A stretch of 64,000 nt of DNA from Roseomonas alba (GCF_019430885.1 NZ_JAHYBZ010000007.1:62001-126000), one strand, 5' to 3'. Counted from the first letter of the stretch, positions 29,057 to 37,293 are shown. The notes: generated by a model from the sequence alone, not told the origin. Program-made: numbers and translations.

Positions 29057-31248
29057 CAGGTCTTCTCCACGAAACTGTCGAGCAGGCGCTTCGAGCCGGC
29101 CTTCTCGAATTCGATGTCGAGGCGGTTCTCCTCGATGCCGGTGATCCGGCCATAGCCGAATTTCTGATGGAAGACGCGCTCGCCGATCGCGAAGTTCCCG
29201 GTCACGGTGGGGCGCTCCTTCACCTCCCAGGCGCCGGCCTCGATCATGCGGCGCGGGCGCTGGGAATACAGGCCGCCACCGCTGAACACCGAGGCGTGGG
29301 AACGAGCCTCCCGCTGCGCGCCGCCTTCGCGGATGATCTCGCCCACGGGCAGTTCGTCGAGGAAGCGCGAGGGGATGGACGCCTGCCAGTTGCCGTAGAT
29401 GCGGCGGTTCGCGGCGTGGCTGATGATGGCCTGGCGGCGCGCGCGGGTGATGCCGACATAGGCGAGGCGGCGCTCTTCCTCGAGCGCCTTCTCGCCGCCT
29501 TCGTCGAGCGAACGCTGCGAGGGGAAGACGCCTTCCTCCCAGCCGGGGAGGAAGACCATGTCGAATTCCAGGCCCTTCGCGGCGTGCAGCGTCATGAGCG
29601 AGACGCGCTCGCCTTCCGCCGCGTCGTCATTCTCCATCACCAGGGAGACGTGTTCGAGGAAGCCCGCGAGGTTCTCGAAATCGCCCATGGCGCGGACGAG
29701 TTCCTTGAGGTTGTCGAGCCGTCCCGGCGCGTCGGGCGACTTGTCCTGCTTCCACATCTCGGCATAGCCGGATTCATCGAGCAGGGTCGCGGCCATGACG
29801 ACGTGGCCCTCCACGCCCGACTGGGCGCGCCAGCGTTCGAAGCCCTGCAGCAATTCGCGCAGCGCCTCGCGCGCCTTCGCCTGCTTGATGGCGCCGGTTT
29901 CCAGCGCGCGGGCGGCGGCCAGCGAGAGCGGGATGTTCTCGGCGCGGGCGATGGCGTGCATGGCCTGCATCGCCGTGTCGCCCAGGCCGCGCTTGGGCAG
30001 GTTCACGATGCGCTCGAAGGCGAGGTCGTCTGCGGGCTGGGCGACGACGCGCAGATAAGCCATCGCGTCGCGGATCTCCTGCCGCTCGTAGAAGCGTGCG
30101 CCGCCGACGATGCGATAGGGGATGTTGAGGGTGATCAGCCGCTCCTCGAAGGCGCGGGTCTGGAAGCCGGCGCGGACGAGGATGGCGATCTCGCCGAGAG
30201 GGTGGCCGGCGCGCCGGGCCGTTTCGATGCGCTCGCCGACGCTGCGGGCCTCTTCCTCGCTGTCCCAGAGGGAGACGACGCGGACCTTCTCGCCTTCCGC
30301 ATCGGCGCGGCCGGAGCGCAGCGTCTTGCCCAGGCGACCGGTGTTCTTCGCGATGAGGCCCGAGGCGGCGGCGAGGATGTGGCGCGTCGAGCGGTAGTTG
30401 GATTCCAGGCGGACGATCTGCGCGCCGGGGAAGTCCTTCTCGAAGCGGAGGATGTTCTCGATCTCGGCACCGCGCCAGGAATAGATCGACTGGTCGTCGT
30501 CGCCGACGCAGCAGATGTTGTGGTGCTGCTGCGCCAGCAGCCGCAGCCAGTAATACTGGACCAGGTTGGTGTCCTGGTATTCGTCCACCAGGATGTAGCG
30601 GAAGCGGCGGTGATAGTCCGCGAGGATGTCCGGGTTGGCGCGCAGCAGCGTCACGACATGCATCAGCAGGTCGCCGAAATCCGCCGCGTTCAGCGCCTTC
30701 AGACGGTCCTGGTACGCCGCGTAGAGTTCCGTCGCGCGGCCGCCGGCGTAGTCGCTGTCCTCGGCCGGGGTGACGGCGGCGGGCTCGATGCCCTTGTCTT
30801 TCCAGCGCTGGATGACGGCCATCAGCCCGTTCGGCGGCCAGCGCTTGGTGTCGATGCGCTGCGCTTCCATCACCTGCTTGAGCAGCCGGTTCTGGTCGTC
30901 GGCGTCGAGGATGGTGAAGTTGGAGGTCAGCCCGACCTGTTCGGCGTGCCGGCGCAGCATGCGGGCGGCGAGGGCGTGGAAGGTGCCGAGCCACAGCCCC
31001 TCGGCCGGCTGGCCGAGGATGGCGGAGACGCGTTCGCGCATCTCGCGCGCCGCCTTGTTGGTGAAGGTGACGGCGAGCACCTGGGACGGCCACGCCTTCC
31101 CCTGCAACAGGATGTGGGCGAAGCGCGTGGTCAGCACCCGCGTCTTGCCCGTCCCGGCGCCGGCGAGCACCAGCAGCGGCCCATCGACGGCCTCGACGGC
31201 CGCGCGCTGTTCCGGATTCAGCCTCTGGAGATAGTCCGCCCCGCTCAT
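29056..31248 (-). CDS. uvrD: UvrD/PcrA-type ATP-dependent DNA helicase
   Basis: This superfamily 1A 3'-5' helicase of about 730 residues acts in nucleotide-excision and mismatch repair. Visible motifs are the Q-motif LNPEQRAAVEAVDGPLLVLA, motif I AGAGTGKT, motif Ia TFTNKAAREMRERV, motif II YQDTN with VDE before it, motif III DDDQSIYSWRGAE, motif IV SNYRSTRHIL, motif V LMTLHAAKGLEFD and motif VI YVGITRARRQ. The start at 31248 places the Q-motif about 10 residues in. A Tudor-like end binds RNA polymerase in homologues. Confidence 0.95.
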   Translation of the reverse strand: MSGADYLQRLNPEQRAAVEAVDGPLLVLAGAGTGKTRVLTTRFAHILLQGKAWPSQVLAVTFTNKAAREMRERVSAILGQPAEGLWLGTFHALAARMLRRHAEQVGLTSNFTILDADDQNRLLKQVMEAQRIDTKRWPPNGLMAVIQRWKDKGIEPAAVTPAEDSDYAGGRATELYAAYQDRLKALNAADFGDLLMHVVTLLRANPDILADYHRRFRYILVDEYQDTNLVQYYWLRLLAQQHHNICCVGDDDQSIYSWRGAEIENILRFEKDFPGAQIVRLESNYRSTRHILAAASGLIAKNTGRLGKTLRSGRADAEGEKVRVVSLWDSEEEARSVGERIETARRAGHPLGEIAILVRAGFQTRAFEERLITLNIPYRIVGGARFYERQEIRDAMAYLRVVAQPADDLAFERIVNLPKRGLGDTAMQAMHAIARAENIPLSLAAARALETGAIKQAKAREALRELLQGFERWRAQSGVEGHVVMAATLLDESGYAEMWKQDKSPDAPGRLDNLKELVRAMGDFENLAGFLEHVSLVMENDDAAEGERVSLMTLHAAKGLEFDMVFLPGWEEGVFPSQRSLDEGGEKALEEERRLAYVGITRARRQAIISHAANRRIYGNWQASIPSRFLDELPVGEIIREGGAQREARSHASVFSGGGLYSQRPRRMIEAGAWEVKERPTVTGNFAIGERVFHQKFGYGRITGIEENRLDIEFEKAGSKRLLDSFVEKT

Positions 31249-31275
31249 GATGGGCCGAGCCCGGTGTGCCGGCGC

Positions 31276-31331
31276 GCCTTGGCGACAGACAGAAAAAGGA
31301 GGGGGTTCGGGGGAGTTCCCTCCCCCGTCTT
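31276..31331 (-). terminator. Repeated terminator unit, copy 1
   Basis: Read on the minus strand, perfect 8-base arms (31308-31315 cgggggag and 31320-31327 ctcccccg) are followed by a C/T tract and then TTTTTCTGTCTGTC (31284-31297). It begins 10 bases after the pentapeptide-protein stop and looks like an intrinsic terminator. The whole unit, including gacagacagaaaa, recurs at 37873-37930. Confidence 0.7.
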
Positions 31332-31336
31332 CCTGC

Positions 31337-31876
31337 TCATTGGCAGTTCCCAACCGAGCTTGCCGCGCAGATCCGGCGCCCGTCCGTCCACCGGGCGCCC
31401 CCCAGCGTGGCGCCGGACAGGTTCGCCCCCGACAGGTTCGCCCCGGTGAGGTTCGCGTCCGTCAGGTCCGCGCGGAACAGCGTGGCGCGGCGCAGGTCGG
31501 CGCCGGAGAGGTTGGCGCCCTGGAGGTTGGTGCGAGTCATGTCCGCGTTGCGCAGGGTGGCGCGGGAGAGGTCGGCGCCGGAGAGGTTGGCGGAGACGAA
31601 ACGGGCCTCGGCGGCGTCGGCCTCGACCAGCTTGGCGCCGACCAGGTTGGCGCGCTGGAAGGTGGCATCGCGCAGCGTGGCACGGGAAAGGTCCGCCCCG
31701 GCGAGTTCGCTTTCCTCCAGCAGGCAGCGTCGCCAGACCACCTCGGGGGCGGGGGGGTCGGTGCAGCCGGCAAAGGCCGGCCCGGCGAGAACGAGGACCA
31801 GCCCCGCGATGAGGGAGGGGAGCGAGGATGGTGTGTGCACGACCGAGGATATAGAACTTCCCGCGAACGCCTCCAA
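31337..31876 (-). CDS. Exported pentapeptide-repeat protein
   Basis: The product (179 residues from 31876, or about 167 from the GTG near 31840) has a signal-like segment SLIAGLVLVLAGPAFAGC followed by about twenty A(D/N)LxxA-type pentapeptides such as GADLSRATLRDATFQRANL, which form a right-handed quadrilateral beta-helix. Cysteines sit at the start of the mature protein, one mid-N-terminal and two near the end (GRRICAASSVGNCQ), so the fold may be capped by disulfides. The AGC could be a lipobox, but the position -3 to -1 pattern is weak. Confidence 0.82.
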   Translation of the reverse strand: MEAFAGSSISSVVHTPSSLPSLIAGLVLVLAGPAFAGCTDPPAPEVVWRRCLLEESELAGADLSRATLRDATFQRANLVGAKLVEADAAEARFVSANLSGADLSRATLRNADMTRTNLQGANLSGADLRRATLFRADLTDANLTGANLSGANLSGATLGGARWTDGRRICAASSVGNCQ

Positions 31877-31878
31877 CC

Positions 31879-32847
31879 ATTGGACGGACTGCCCTGTCTC
31901 CGCTGCGCTTTCTGGAATGGTCGGCCCGGCAGGGCGGTGCGCTGCTCGCGGCGGGGATCTTCGCCGGGCTGTTTATCCCGCCGCTGGCGTCGCTGTTCCG
32001 CGACTTCGTCACGCCGACGGTGGCGGGCCTGATGACGCTGGTGCTGCTGCGCGTCGATCTGGCGCAGGTGCTGGGGTATCTGCGGCGTCCGCTGCTGGTG
32101 GGGGCGCTGACGGCCTGGTTGCTGCTGGCCATGCCGTTGATCGCCTATGGCGTCGCGGCCGCAGTGGGCCTCGACGGGCCGCTGGGGGCGGCGCTGGTGA
32201 TCAGCGCGACGGGATGCGCGGCCACGTCGTCGCCAGCCTTCGCCCGGCTGGTGGGGCTGGATGGGGAGATCAGCTTGGTCGTCGCCATCGTGACGACCCT
32301 GCTGGTGCCTTTCACGGCACCGCCGCTGGCGCTGGGGTTGATGGGGATCGACCTCGCCATCTCGCTTCCCGGGCTGATGACGCGCCTGGCGCTGGTGGTG
32401 GGGCTGCCGCTGCTGATCTCGATCGGCATCCGCCAAATGGTCGCCGAACCCACGTTGCGGCGCTTCGGCCCATCGGTCGATGGCGCGGTGGTGTGGCTGG
32501 TGGTGCTCTACGGCTTCGGGGTGATGGACGGGATGCTCGCACGGCTGCTGGCCGACCCGGCCTGGGTGCTGGGCGGGCTGGGGCTCGCCTTCGCGGGCAA
32601 TTTCGGCATGAACGTGCTGACCGTGCTGGCCTTCCTGGCCATGGGGCGCGGGCTGGCGCTGGCGGGCGGGCTGCTGGCGGGGAACCGGAACATGGCCCTG
32701 TATCTGGCCGTGCTGCCCGCCGCCACCGATGACCGGATCCTGCTGTTCTTCGCCCTGGCGCAGTTTCCGCTGTTCCTCAGCCCCTTCCTGCTGCGGCCGG
32801 TCTACGCGCGGCTGCGGGGCTGGCAAGGCGACATGCCGCGTCGCTGA
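31879..32847 (+). CDS. SBF/BASS-superfamily membrane transporter, start codon unclear
   Basis: About 310-320 residues with eight to ten hydrophobic helices resemble sodium:bile acid symporter-like (SBF) carriers. Marker stretches are VISATGCAATSSPAFARLVG, which carries the discontinuous-helix region, and LAFAGNFGMNVLTVLAFLAM then LLAGNRNMALYLAVLP. The reading frame opens at 31855, but no ATG, GTG or TTG occurs before the GTG at 32008, which would remove the first helix. Candidate starts are ATT 31879 or CTG 31894/31903, none with a clear ribosome site. The substrate is unknown. Confidence 0.72.
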   Translation: MGRTALSPLRFLEWSARQGGALLAAGIFAGLFIPPLASLFRDFVTPTVAGLMTLVLLRVDLAQVLGYLRRPLLVGALTAWLLLAMPLIAYGVAAAVGLDGPLGAALVISATGCAATSSPAFARLVGLDGEISLVVAIVTTLLVPFTAPPLALGLMGIDLAISLPGLMTRLALVVGLPLLISIGIRQMVAEPTLRRFGPSVDGAVVWLVVLYGFGVMDGMLARLLADPAWVLGGLGLAFAGNFGMNVLTVLAFLAMGRGLALAGGLLAGNRNMALYLAVLPAATDDRILLFFALAQFPLFLSPFLLRPVYARLRGWQGDMPRR

Positions 32848-32951
32848 CCCCGCTTCAGGCGGGGCCGCCCCACGCCGTGTGAAACGCTGCATCCCATCTC
32901 GCCGGAAGGCGCGCATCGCCCCTGACAGGACTTCATCCGAAATCGTAACGT

Positions 32952-32977
32952 CCTGCCGCCGGGTCTTTCGCGGCAGG
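32952..32977 (+). promoter_or_regulatory. Hairpin overlapping the ribosome site of the DUF4329-like gene
   Basis: Perfect 8-base arms cctgccgc (32952-32959) and gcggcagg (32970-32977) flank a 10-base loop. The 3' arm takes in the first bases of the AGGAGG (32975-32980) that serves the ATGs at 32983/32986. Folding would therefore restrict initiation; melting or binding could release it. Confidence 0.45.
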
Positions 32978-32985
32978 AGGCGATG

Positions 32986-33507
32986 ATGGCGGATGAAGAA
33001 CTCCCCCCGGGGCAACCCAAGGCGACCGATCCGCGGGAGATCGAGGTGGAGCAGCTCGCGATCCGACTGCTCAAGGGCGTCTTCACGAAATCCACCCGGC
33101 CAGGCGCCGAGCGCGAGTGGGGCGGGGTCATCTACCGGCAGGGCCCGTCAGCCCGGATCGGCCATACCGGGCCCATCGAGGGCGATTCCTCGCACCATGT
33201 CGATGTCGGCAATGCCGGGTCCAATTTCGGCTGCCCCAGCGATGCGTCGCCGGTCGCCTGGTACCATACGCATCCGGTGAAGTTCACCTATTCGGTCAGC
33301 AACGGCGTGGTGACGCGCATCCGCATGGGCTGGGACGTGTTCGAGGATGGCGACCTCGCCATCTCCGACGGCAACAACCTGATCGGCTACATCATCGACC
33401 CGGACAAGCGGATCTGGCGGTATCGCCCGCCGCCGGGGCAGATGATCGAGGGGAAATTCACGCCCGATGCGACCGCCCAGGGCGGTTGGGGGCCGCTGAA
33501 CGACTGA
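32986..33507 (+). CDS. DUF4329-like JAB-fold protein of unknown function
   Basis: This 173-residue cytoplasmic protein has EWGGVIYRQG (about 43-52), WYHTHPVKFTYS (about 92-103) and later DGDLAISDGNN, a layout like DUF4329 and related JAB/MPN-type folds where HTHP holds a metal. The downstream Ser-x-x-Asp of a full JAMM site is not in the expected register, so protease activity is doubtful. The second of two adjacent ATGs has the better spacing from AGGAGG. No toxin, polymorphic or secretion gene is adjacent. Confidence 0.55.
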   Translation: MADEELPPGQPKATDPREIEVEQLAIRLLKGVFTKSTRPGAEREWGGVIYRQGPSARIGHTGPIEGDSSHHVDVGNAGSNFGCPSDASPVAWYHTHPVKFTYSVSNGVVTRIRMGWDVFEDGDLAISDGNNLIGYIIDPDKRIWRYRPPPGQMIEGKFTPDATAQGGWGPLND

Positions 33508-33517
33508 TGCCGCCGGA

Positions 33518-33539
33518 GGCGCCGGGGGATCCCGGCGCC
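33518..33539. terminator. Bidirectional terminator hairpin before metF
   Basis: Perfect arms ggcgccggg (33518-33526) and cccggcgcc (33531-33539) with a 4-base loop lie between two convergent genes, 11 bases after one stop and 7 before the other. Confidence 0.6.
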
Positions 33540-33545
33540 CGCGGG

Positions 33546-34478
33546 TCACCCCTTCTTCGGCCGCGCCCCCAGGATATGGGCGATGGCATAGGTCAGGTCC
33601 GGCCGGTTCAGCGTATAGAAGTGGAACTCGTCCACGCCGTTGGCCTGCAGCAGCCTCACCTGTTCGGCCGCGATCACGGCGGCGACCATCCGGCGGGTCT
33701 CCGCATCCTCGTCCAGGCCTTCGAACAACTGCCCCATCCAGGCCGGGACCGAGGCTCCGCACATGGCCGAGAAACGCTGCACCGAGGCGAAATTCGTCAC
33801 CGGCATAATGCCCGGCACGATCGGCACCGTGATGCCCTTGGCCAGGCAGCGGTCGAGGAAACGGAGATAGACCTCGGCATCGAAGAAATACTGCGTGATC
33901 GCCCGCGTCGCGCCCGCATCGATCTTGCGCTTCAGAAAGTCGAGATCGGCCTCGGCTGATACAGCGGCCGGATGCACCTCCGGATAGGCCCCGACGCTGA
34001 TCTCGAAATCCCCGATGCGCTTCAGGCCGCGGACGAGGTCCTCCGCCTGGGCGTAACCGCCCGGATGCGGGGTGTAGGTGGCGGCCCCGGCCGGCGGGTC
34101 CCCGCGCAGGGCGACGATGTGGCGCACGCCGGCGTCCCAGTACTGGCGGGCGACGGCGTCGACCTCCTCCCGCGTCGCGCCGACGCAGGTCAGGTGCGCG
34201 GCCGGCGTCAGGGAGGTGTCGGAGACCAGCCGGGCGACCGTCGCATGCGTGCGTTCCTGGGTGGACCCGCCCGCGCCATAGGTGACCGAGACGAAGCGGG
34301 GCGCGAGCGGCTCCAGCCGCCGGATGCAGGCCCAGAGCTGTTCCTCGAGCCTGTCGGTCTTGGGCGGGAAGAACTCGAAAGACAGGCGCGGCGCGGGCAT
34401 GGCGGCCGGTGCCGGCAGGCCGGCGATCCGGGGGCCAGTCAGCCAGCGGGCGAGGGTGCCGCTCATCGCCTGGTTCAT
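33546..34478 (-). CDS. metF: 5,10-methylenetetrahydrofolate reductase
   Basis: MetF makes 5-methyl-THF for methionine synthesis. The 310-residue product has the FAD-binding TIM barrel with SFEFFPPKTDRLEEQLW near the start, SVTYGAGGSTQERTHA, HLTCVGATREEVDA, VALRGDPPAG and later DAGATRAITQYFFDAEVYLRF. It starts at the ATG at 34478; an ATG four codons later is possible. Its 5' UTR contains alternative pairings that reach the ribosome site. Confidence 0.95.
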   Translation of the reverse strand: MNQAMSGTLARWLTGPRIAGLPAPAAMPAPRLSFEFFPPKTDRLEEQLWACIRRLEPLAPRFVSVTYGAGGSTQERTHATVARLVSDTSLTPAAHLTCVGATREEVDAVARQYWDAGVRHIVALRGDPPAGAATYTPHPGGYAQAEDLVRGLKRIGDFEISVGAYPEVHPAAVSAEADLDFLKRKIDAGATRAITQYFFDAEVYLRFLDRCLAKGITVPIVPGIMPVTNFASVQRFSAMCGASVPAWMGQLFEGLDEDAETRRMVAAVIAAEQVRLLQANGVDEFHFYTLNRPDLTYAIAHILGARPKKG

Positions 34479-34484
34479 CGTATT

Positions 34485-34572
34485 GGTTCCCCTGTGGCAG
34501 TCGCCGCGTCCCGGCGGGCGGTTCCTCTGGCCCGTCCGGAACCCTGTGGCAAGACTTCGTCACCCTGTGCCA
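34485..34572 (-). promoter_or_regulatory. Candidate regulatory 5' UTR of metF
   Basis: In the minus-strand RNA, GGTTCC (34538-34543) can pair with GGAACC at 34520-34525, giving a 12-base loop, or with GGAACC at 34485-34490, which abuts the AGGGG ribosome site. These pairings exclude one another. Three near-identical copies of ccctgtggca lie at 34490-34499, 34542-34551 and 34563-34572 (the last as ccctgtgcca). They could be repeats for a regulator or parts of the RNA fold. I could not match it to a known SAM, SAH or cobalamin riboswitch. Confidence 0.4.
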
Positions 34573-34742
34573 TGCACGGAATCACTGCATCGCGGCAGGA
34601 TAGCGCTAGAATGATGCCGGCGGCGTACACAGCAACCCCGCCAGATGGGCGGCGTTGCGGCGAAGGCAAGGACGAGGATCAGCGTATGGGGCGTGCGGCA
34701 AGAGCGGTTCCAAGGCCCGGCCAGACATTGTATGCCCCATTC

Positions 34743-35570
34743 ATGCTTCCGACCCGATCCGGCCTGGCGCGGACCGTGCTGCTGGCCACGGCCTTGCTCG
34801 CCGCCGCCTGTGCGACCCGCCCTGGGGACGACGACCCCGAGGCGCTGGCCGAGTTCCGCGAGACCAACGACCCCGCCGAACCGTCAAACCGCGCGATGTT
34901 CGAAGTCCACGAGGCCATTGACCGCAACGTGCTCCAGCCGGTGACGGAGGCGTATCGTGACCTCGTTCCTCAAGGCATCCGGATCGCCATCCGCAACATC
35001 CTGGGCAATCTCCGCACCCCGGTGATCCTGGCCAACGACCTGATGCAGGGGGAGGTCACCCGCGCCCGCATCACGCTCGGCCGCTTCATGGTGAATTCGA
35101 CCATCGGGGTGCTGGGCATCGCCGATGTCGCCCGCGAGCTGGGCGTGCCCGGCCATACGGAGGATTTCGGCCAGACCCTCGCGGTCTGGGGGGTGGGCGA
35201 AGGGCCGTTCCTGTTCGTCCCGCTGCTCGGGCCGTCCAACCCGCGCGATCTGGTCGGACAGGGGGTGGACCTCGTGATCAACCCCCTCAGCTATTTCGGC
35301 CAGGGGTTGCTGGTGGACACGGCGGGTTGGAGCCGGCTCGGCCTGACCGTGGTCGATACGCGCGAAGCCCTGCTGGAACCGATCGACCAGGTTCGCGCGA
35401 CCTCGCTCGATCCCTATTCCACACTGCGCTCAGCCTATCGCCAGCGACGTGGCTACGAGATCCGCAACGAACAGGAGGGCGGCCGCGTGGTCGGCCCATC
35501 GGGTTTCACGGGCTGGGGCCAGGGCGTAACCGAGCCGGCCGGTCCCGATGCCCGGGTTCCGCCGCAATGA
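34743..35570 (+). CDS. mlaA: Outer-membrane lipoprotein MlaA (VacJ family)
   Basis: MlaA removes phospholipids from the outer leaflet of the outer membrane and passes them to MlaC. The 275-residue product has a lipoprotein signal with lipobox LAAAC (cysteine near residue 22). Core features are NDPAEPSNRAMFEVHEAID, the LRTPVILANDLMQGE segment and GPFLFVPLLGPSNPRDLVG. The signal sequence fits the ATG at 34743. It overlaps or nearly overlaps mlaC, forming a two-gene unit. Confidence 0.93.
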   Translation: MLPTRSGLARTVLLATALLAAACATRPGDDDPEALAEFRETNDPAEPSNRAMFEVHEAIDRNVLQPVTEAYRDLVPQGIRIAIRNILGNLRTPVILANDLMQGEVTRARITLGRFMVNSTIGVLGIADVARELGVPGHTEDFGQTLAVWGVGEGPFLFVPLLGPSNPRDLVGQGVDLVINPLSYFGQGLLVDTAGWSRLGLTVVDTREALLEPIDQVRATSLDPYSTLRSAYRQRRGYEIRNEQEGGRVVGPSGFTGWGQGVTEPAGPDARVPPQ

Positions 35571-35605
35571 CTCGGCAAGCTCGCTTCCAGCCCCATATGA
35601 GCGCC

Positions 35606-36238
35606 ATGAAGAGACGGCTCCTCCTTTCCGCCCCCGTCCTCGCCGCCGGCTTGGTCGCGCTGTCGCGCTCCGGCCACGCCGAGATTGACCTGGCCCGCGC
35701 CACCGCCTTCATCCAGCAGGCGGGCAACGAATTGGTCCTCGCGATCAACGATCCGCGCCTTGACCTTACGACGCGGCGGGACCGCGTGGCGGCGACGTTG
35801 CGCCGGACCATCGACATCGAGGGAACGGGCCGCTTCATCCTGGGCCGCTACGTCCGCCAGGCGAGCCCGGCGGAGCTCGCCGAGTACAATCGTCTGTTCG
35901 ACGACATCATCGTGCGCAACCTGTCGGCCCGCTTCGGCGAGTATCGCGGCGTGCGCTTCTCGCTCGGCCGTAGCCAGCAGAGGACCGAGGAGGATGTGCT
36001 GGTCAACACCATCGTCGAGCGGCCCAACACGGCGGCCTTCTCGCTCGACTGGCGGGTCAGCGAGATCAACGGCCAGCCCAAGGTGGTGGACGTGATCGCC
36101 GAGGGGACCTCGCTGCGCCTGACCACGCGCAGCGAATATTCGGCGGTGATCCAGCGCAATGGCGGGCGCGTCGCGGCGCTGCTCGACGCGATGCGCAACC
36201 AGATCACCCAGCTCGCCGCGCGCGAAGGCCGGGGCTGA
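35606..36238 (+). CDS. mlaC: Periplasmic phospholipid-binding protein MlaC
   Basis: MlaC shuttles phospholipids between MlaA and an inner-membrane ABC complex. From the ATG at 35606 the product is 210 residues with signal peptide MKRRLLLSAPVLAAGLVALS ending SGHA. The mature part shows the MlaC/Ttg2 pattern: an N-terminal helix, RDRVAATLRRTIDIEGTGRF then ILGRYVRQASPAELAEYNRL, and C-terminal strands. An ATG at 35567 overlaps the mlaA stop (ATGA) and another lies at 35597, so the start is uncertain. The mlaFED genes are not in this window. Confidence 0.92.
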   Translation: MKRRLLLSAPVLAAGLVALSRSGHAEIDLARATAFIQQAGNELVLAINDPRLDLTTRRDRVAATLRRTIDIEGTGRFILGRYVRQASPAELAEYNRLFDDIIVRNLSARFGEYRGVRFSLGRSQQRTEEDVLVNTIVERPNTAAFSLDWRVSEINGQPKVVDVIAEGTSLRLTTRSEYSAVIQRNGGRVAALLDAMRNQITQLAAREGRG

Positions 36239-36531
36239 GCGCCCGATCGCCGGCACGCCGCGCATCGCCGCGGGCCTGGTAATGCGCCGTCCTGCGCAGG
36301 CGCCCCCTTCGGCATGCCCGGACCAGGCCATGCGCGACCGGCACCGATCCTGTCACATTCCGGCGGCGCCCCTGCGCCTGTCCATGGCGCTGGAGACACA
36401 GATGCGGTGGCGCCTTGCCGGTTCGCGACACGCGCCATCTGCGCTGCATCAAGGCCGGTGGCGCGGCGGCGGTTGATGTTGCGCCACCGTGCCTGGGACG
36501 CCATGCTCCCGCCGCTGTGAGGGTCGAAGCC

Positions 36532-36972
36532 ATGACGACGCTGAACATCAAGGACCTGTTTTCCGAGAAGGCCGCGGCCGAGGCCAAGCGGCGCGCCGAG
36601 GCAGAGGCCGCAGAGGCCAATCACAAGGCGGAACTCGCTGCCTTCTCCGAGCGCGTCCAGACCTATGAGATCACTGCCGAGGACCGCGAACGCGCGATCA
36701 AGCGCATCCGTCGTGCCTTCGAAGCCGGGGAACGCGAGTTGATGCTCATCAAGTTCCCTTCCCTGCTGTGCGAGGACGGCGGGCGGCGCATCAACAACCA
36801 CCTCGCCGGATGGCAGGACACGCTGCCGGGCGTCTTCCACAAGATCTACCAGTGGTGGGAAGAGGAACTGCAACCGGGCGGCTTCACCTTCTCGGCCCGC
36901 ATCATCGACTTCCCGGGCGGGATGCCGGGGGATGTGGGGATCTTCATCGGCTGGCCGCAGTCGCTGGACTGA
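36532..36972 (+). CDS. Hypothetical cytoplasmic protein with N-terminal coiled coil
   Basis: I do not recognise this 146-residue product. Residues 10-45 form a charged Ala/Glu/Lys helix (SEKAAAEAKRRAEAEAAEAN) likely to be a coiled coil. A second helical part (EDRERAIKRIRRAFEAGERE) leads into a compact region with FPSLLCEDGGRRINNHLAGW and a Trp-rich IYQWWEEELQPGGFTFSARI. No signal or membrane segment is seen. The 293 bp before it carry no recognisable gene. A repeat element follows it. Confidence 0.65.
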   Translation: MTTLNIKDLFSEKAAAEAKRRAEAEAAEANHKAELAAFSERVQTYEITAEDRERAIKRIRRAFEAGERELMLIKFPSLLCEDGGRRINNHLAGWQDTLPGVFHKIYQWWEEELQPGGFTFSARIIDFPGGMPGDVGIFIGWPQSLD

Positions 36973-36989
36973 GGTCGCGCTTTTTTCCG

Positions 36990-37258
36990 GCCCGGTGGAA
37001 CCGAGAGGGGCTTTTCCCCTCTCGGGCGCGAAGCAGTGCTTCGCGCCCCACCCAAGTCCACAGGGCCTTTGGAAACCGATACTTGGCACCAGCTGCCGCT
37101 GCCGGAATGGTAGTGAGACCCGCTCTTGCGCACGAAAGGCGCTTCGAGGGTGCAGTAGGGGCGTCATGCCCGGCACCAGAAGATTGCGTTCCAAGTGCTC
37201 CAAGCACTTGGCGGGGTGAGGTTTGGAGTGGGGCAGAGCCCCTCTCCATCAGTTTTTG
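36990..37258. repeat. Palindromic repeat copy R2 (two halves, CAAGTGCT variant)
   Basis: The left outer hairpin is perfect over 10 bases (ccgagagggg 37001-37010, cccctctcgg 37016-37025). It is followed by a perfect 12-base hairpin gggcgcgaagca/tgcttcgcgccc (37024-37048), a degenerate inner hairpin and the core ggaaaccgatacttgg. The right half has ccaagtgct-cca-agcacttgg in place of the usual inner hairpin and an outer hairpin ggagtggggc-aga-gcccctctcc. Its centre resembles that of copy R7. It lies between two convergent genes. Confidence 0.82.
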
Positions 37259-37293
37259 CCGCCACCCCCCCCCATGCCGCGCGCGGCCGGCCG

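Noticed and set aside
29167-31449. Long plus-strand frame of about 760 codons opposite uvrD
   Set aside because: It mirrors the third-position GC bias of uvrD, has no recognisable motif, and uvrD shows all SF1 motifs on the other strand.
31380-31720. Short tandem DNA repeats of about 15 bases
   Set aside because: They are the codon-level trace of the pentapeptide repeats in the encoded protein, not a separate DNA element.
31266-32732. Plus-strand frame of about 490 codons across the pentapeptide gene and the transporter
   Set aside because: It joins an antisense part and an out-of-frame part, with a low-complexity translation. It might have supplied a start for the transporter but is in the wrong frame.
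32986-33507. JAMM-type deubiquitinase-like protease
   Set aside because: HTHP is present, but the Ser-x-x-Asp part of the metal site is not in the required register, so only a fold-level call is made.
34479-34742. SAM-II, SAH or cobalamin riboswitch upstream of metF
   Set aside because: The conserved loop and B12-box sequences are not present; only a generic alternative-pairing pattern is visible.
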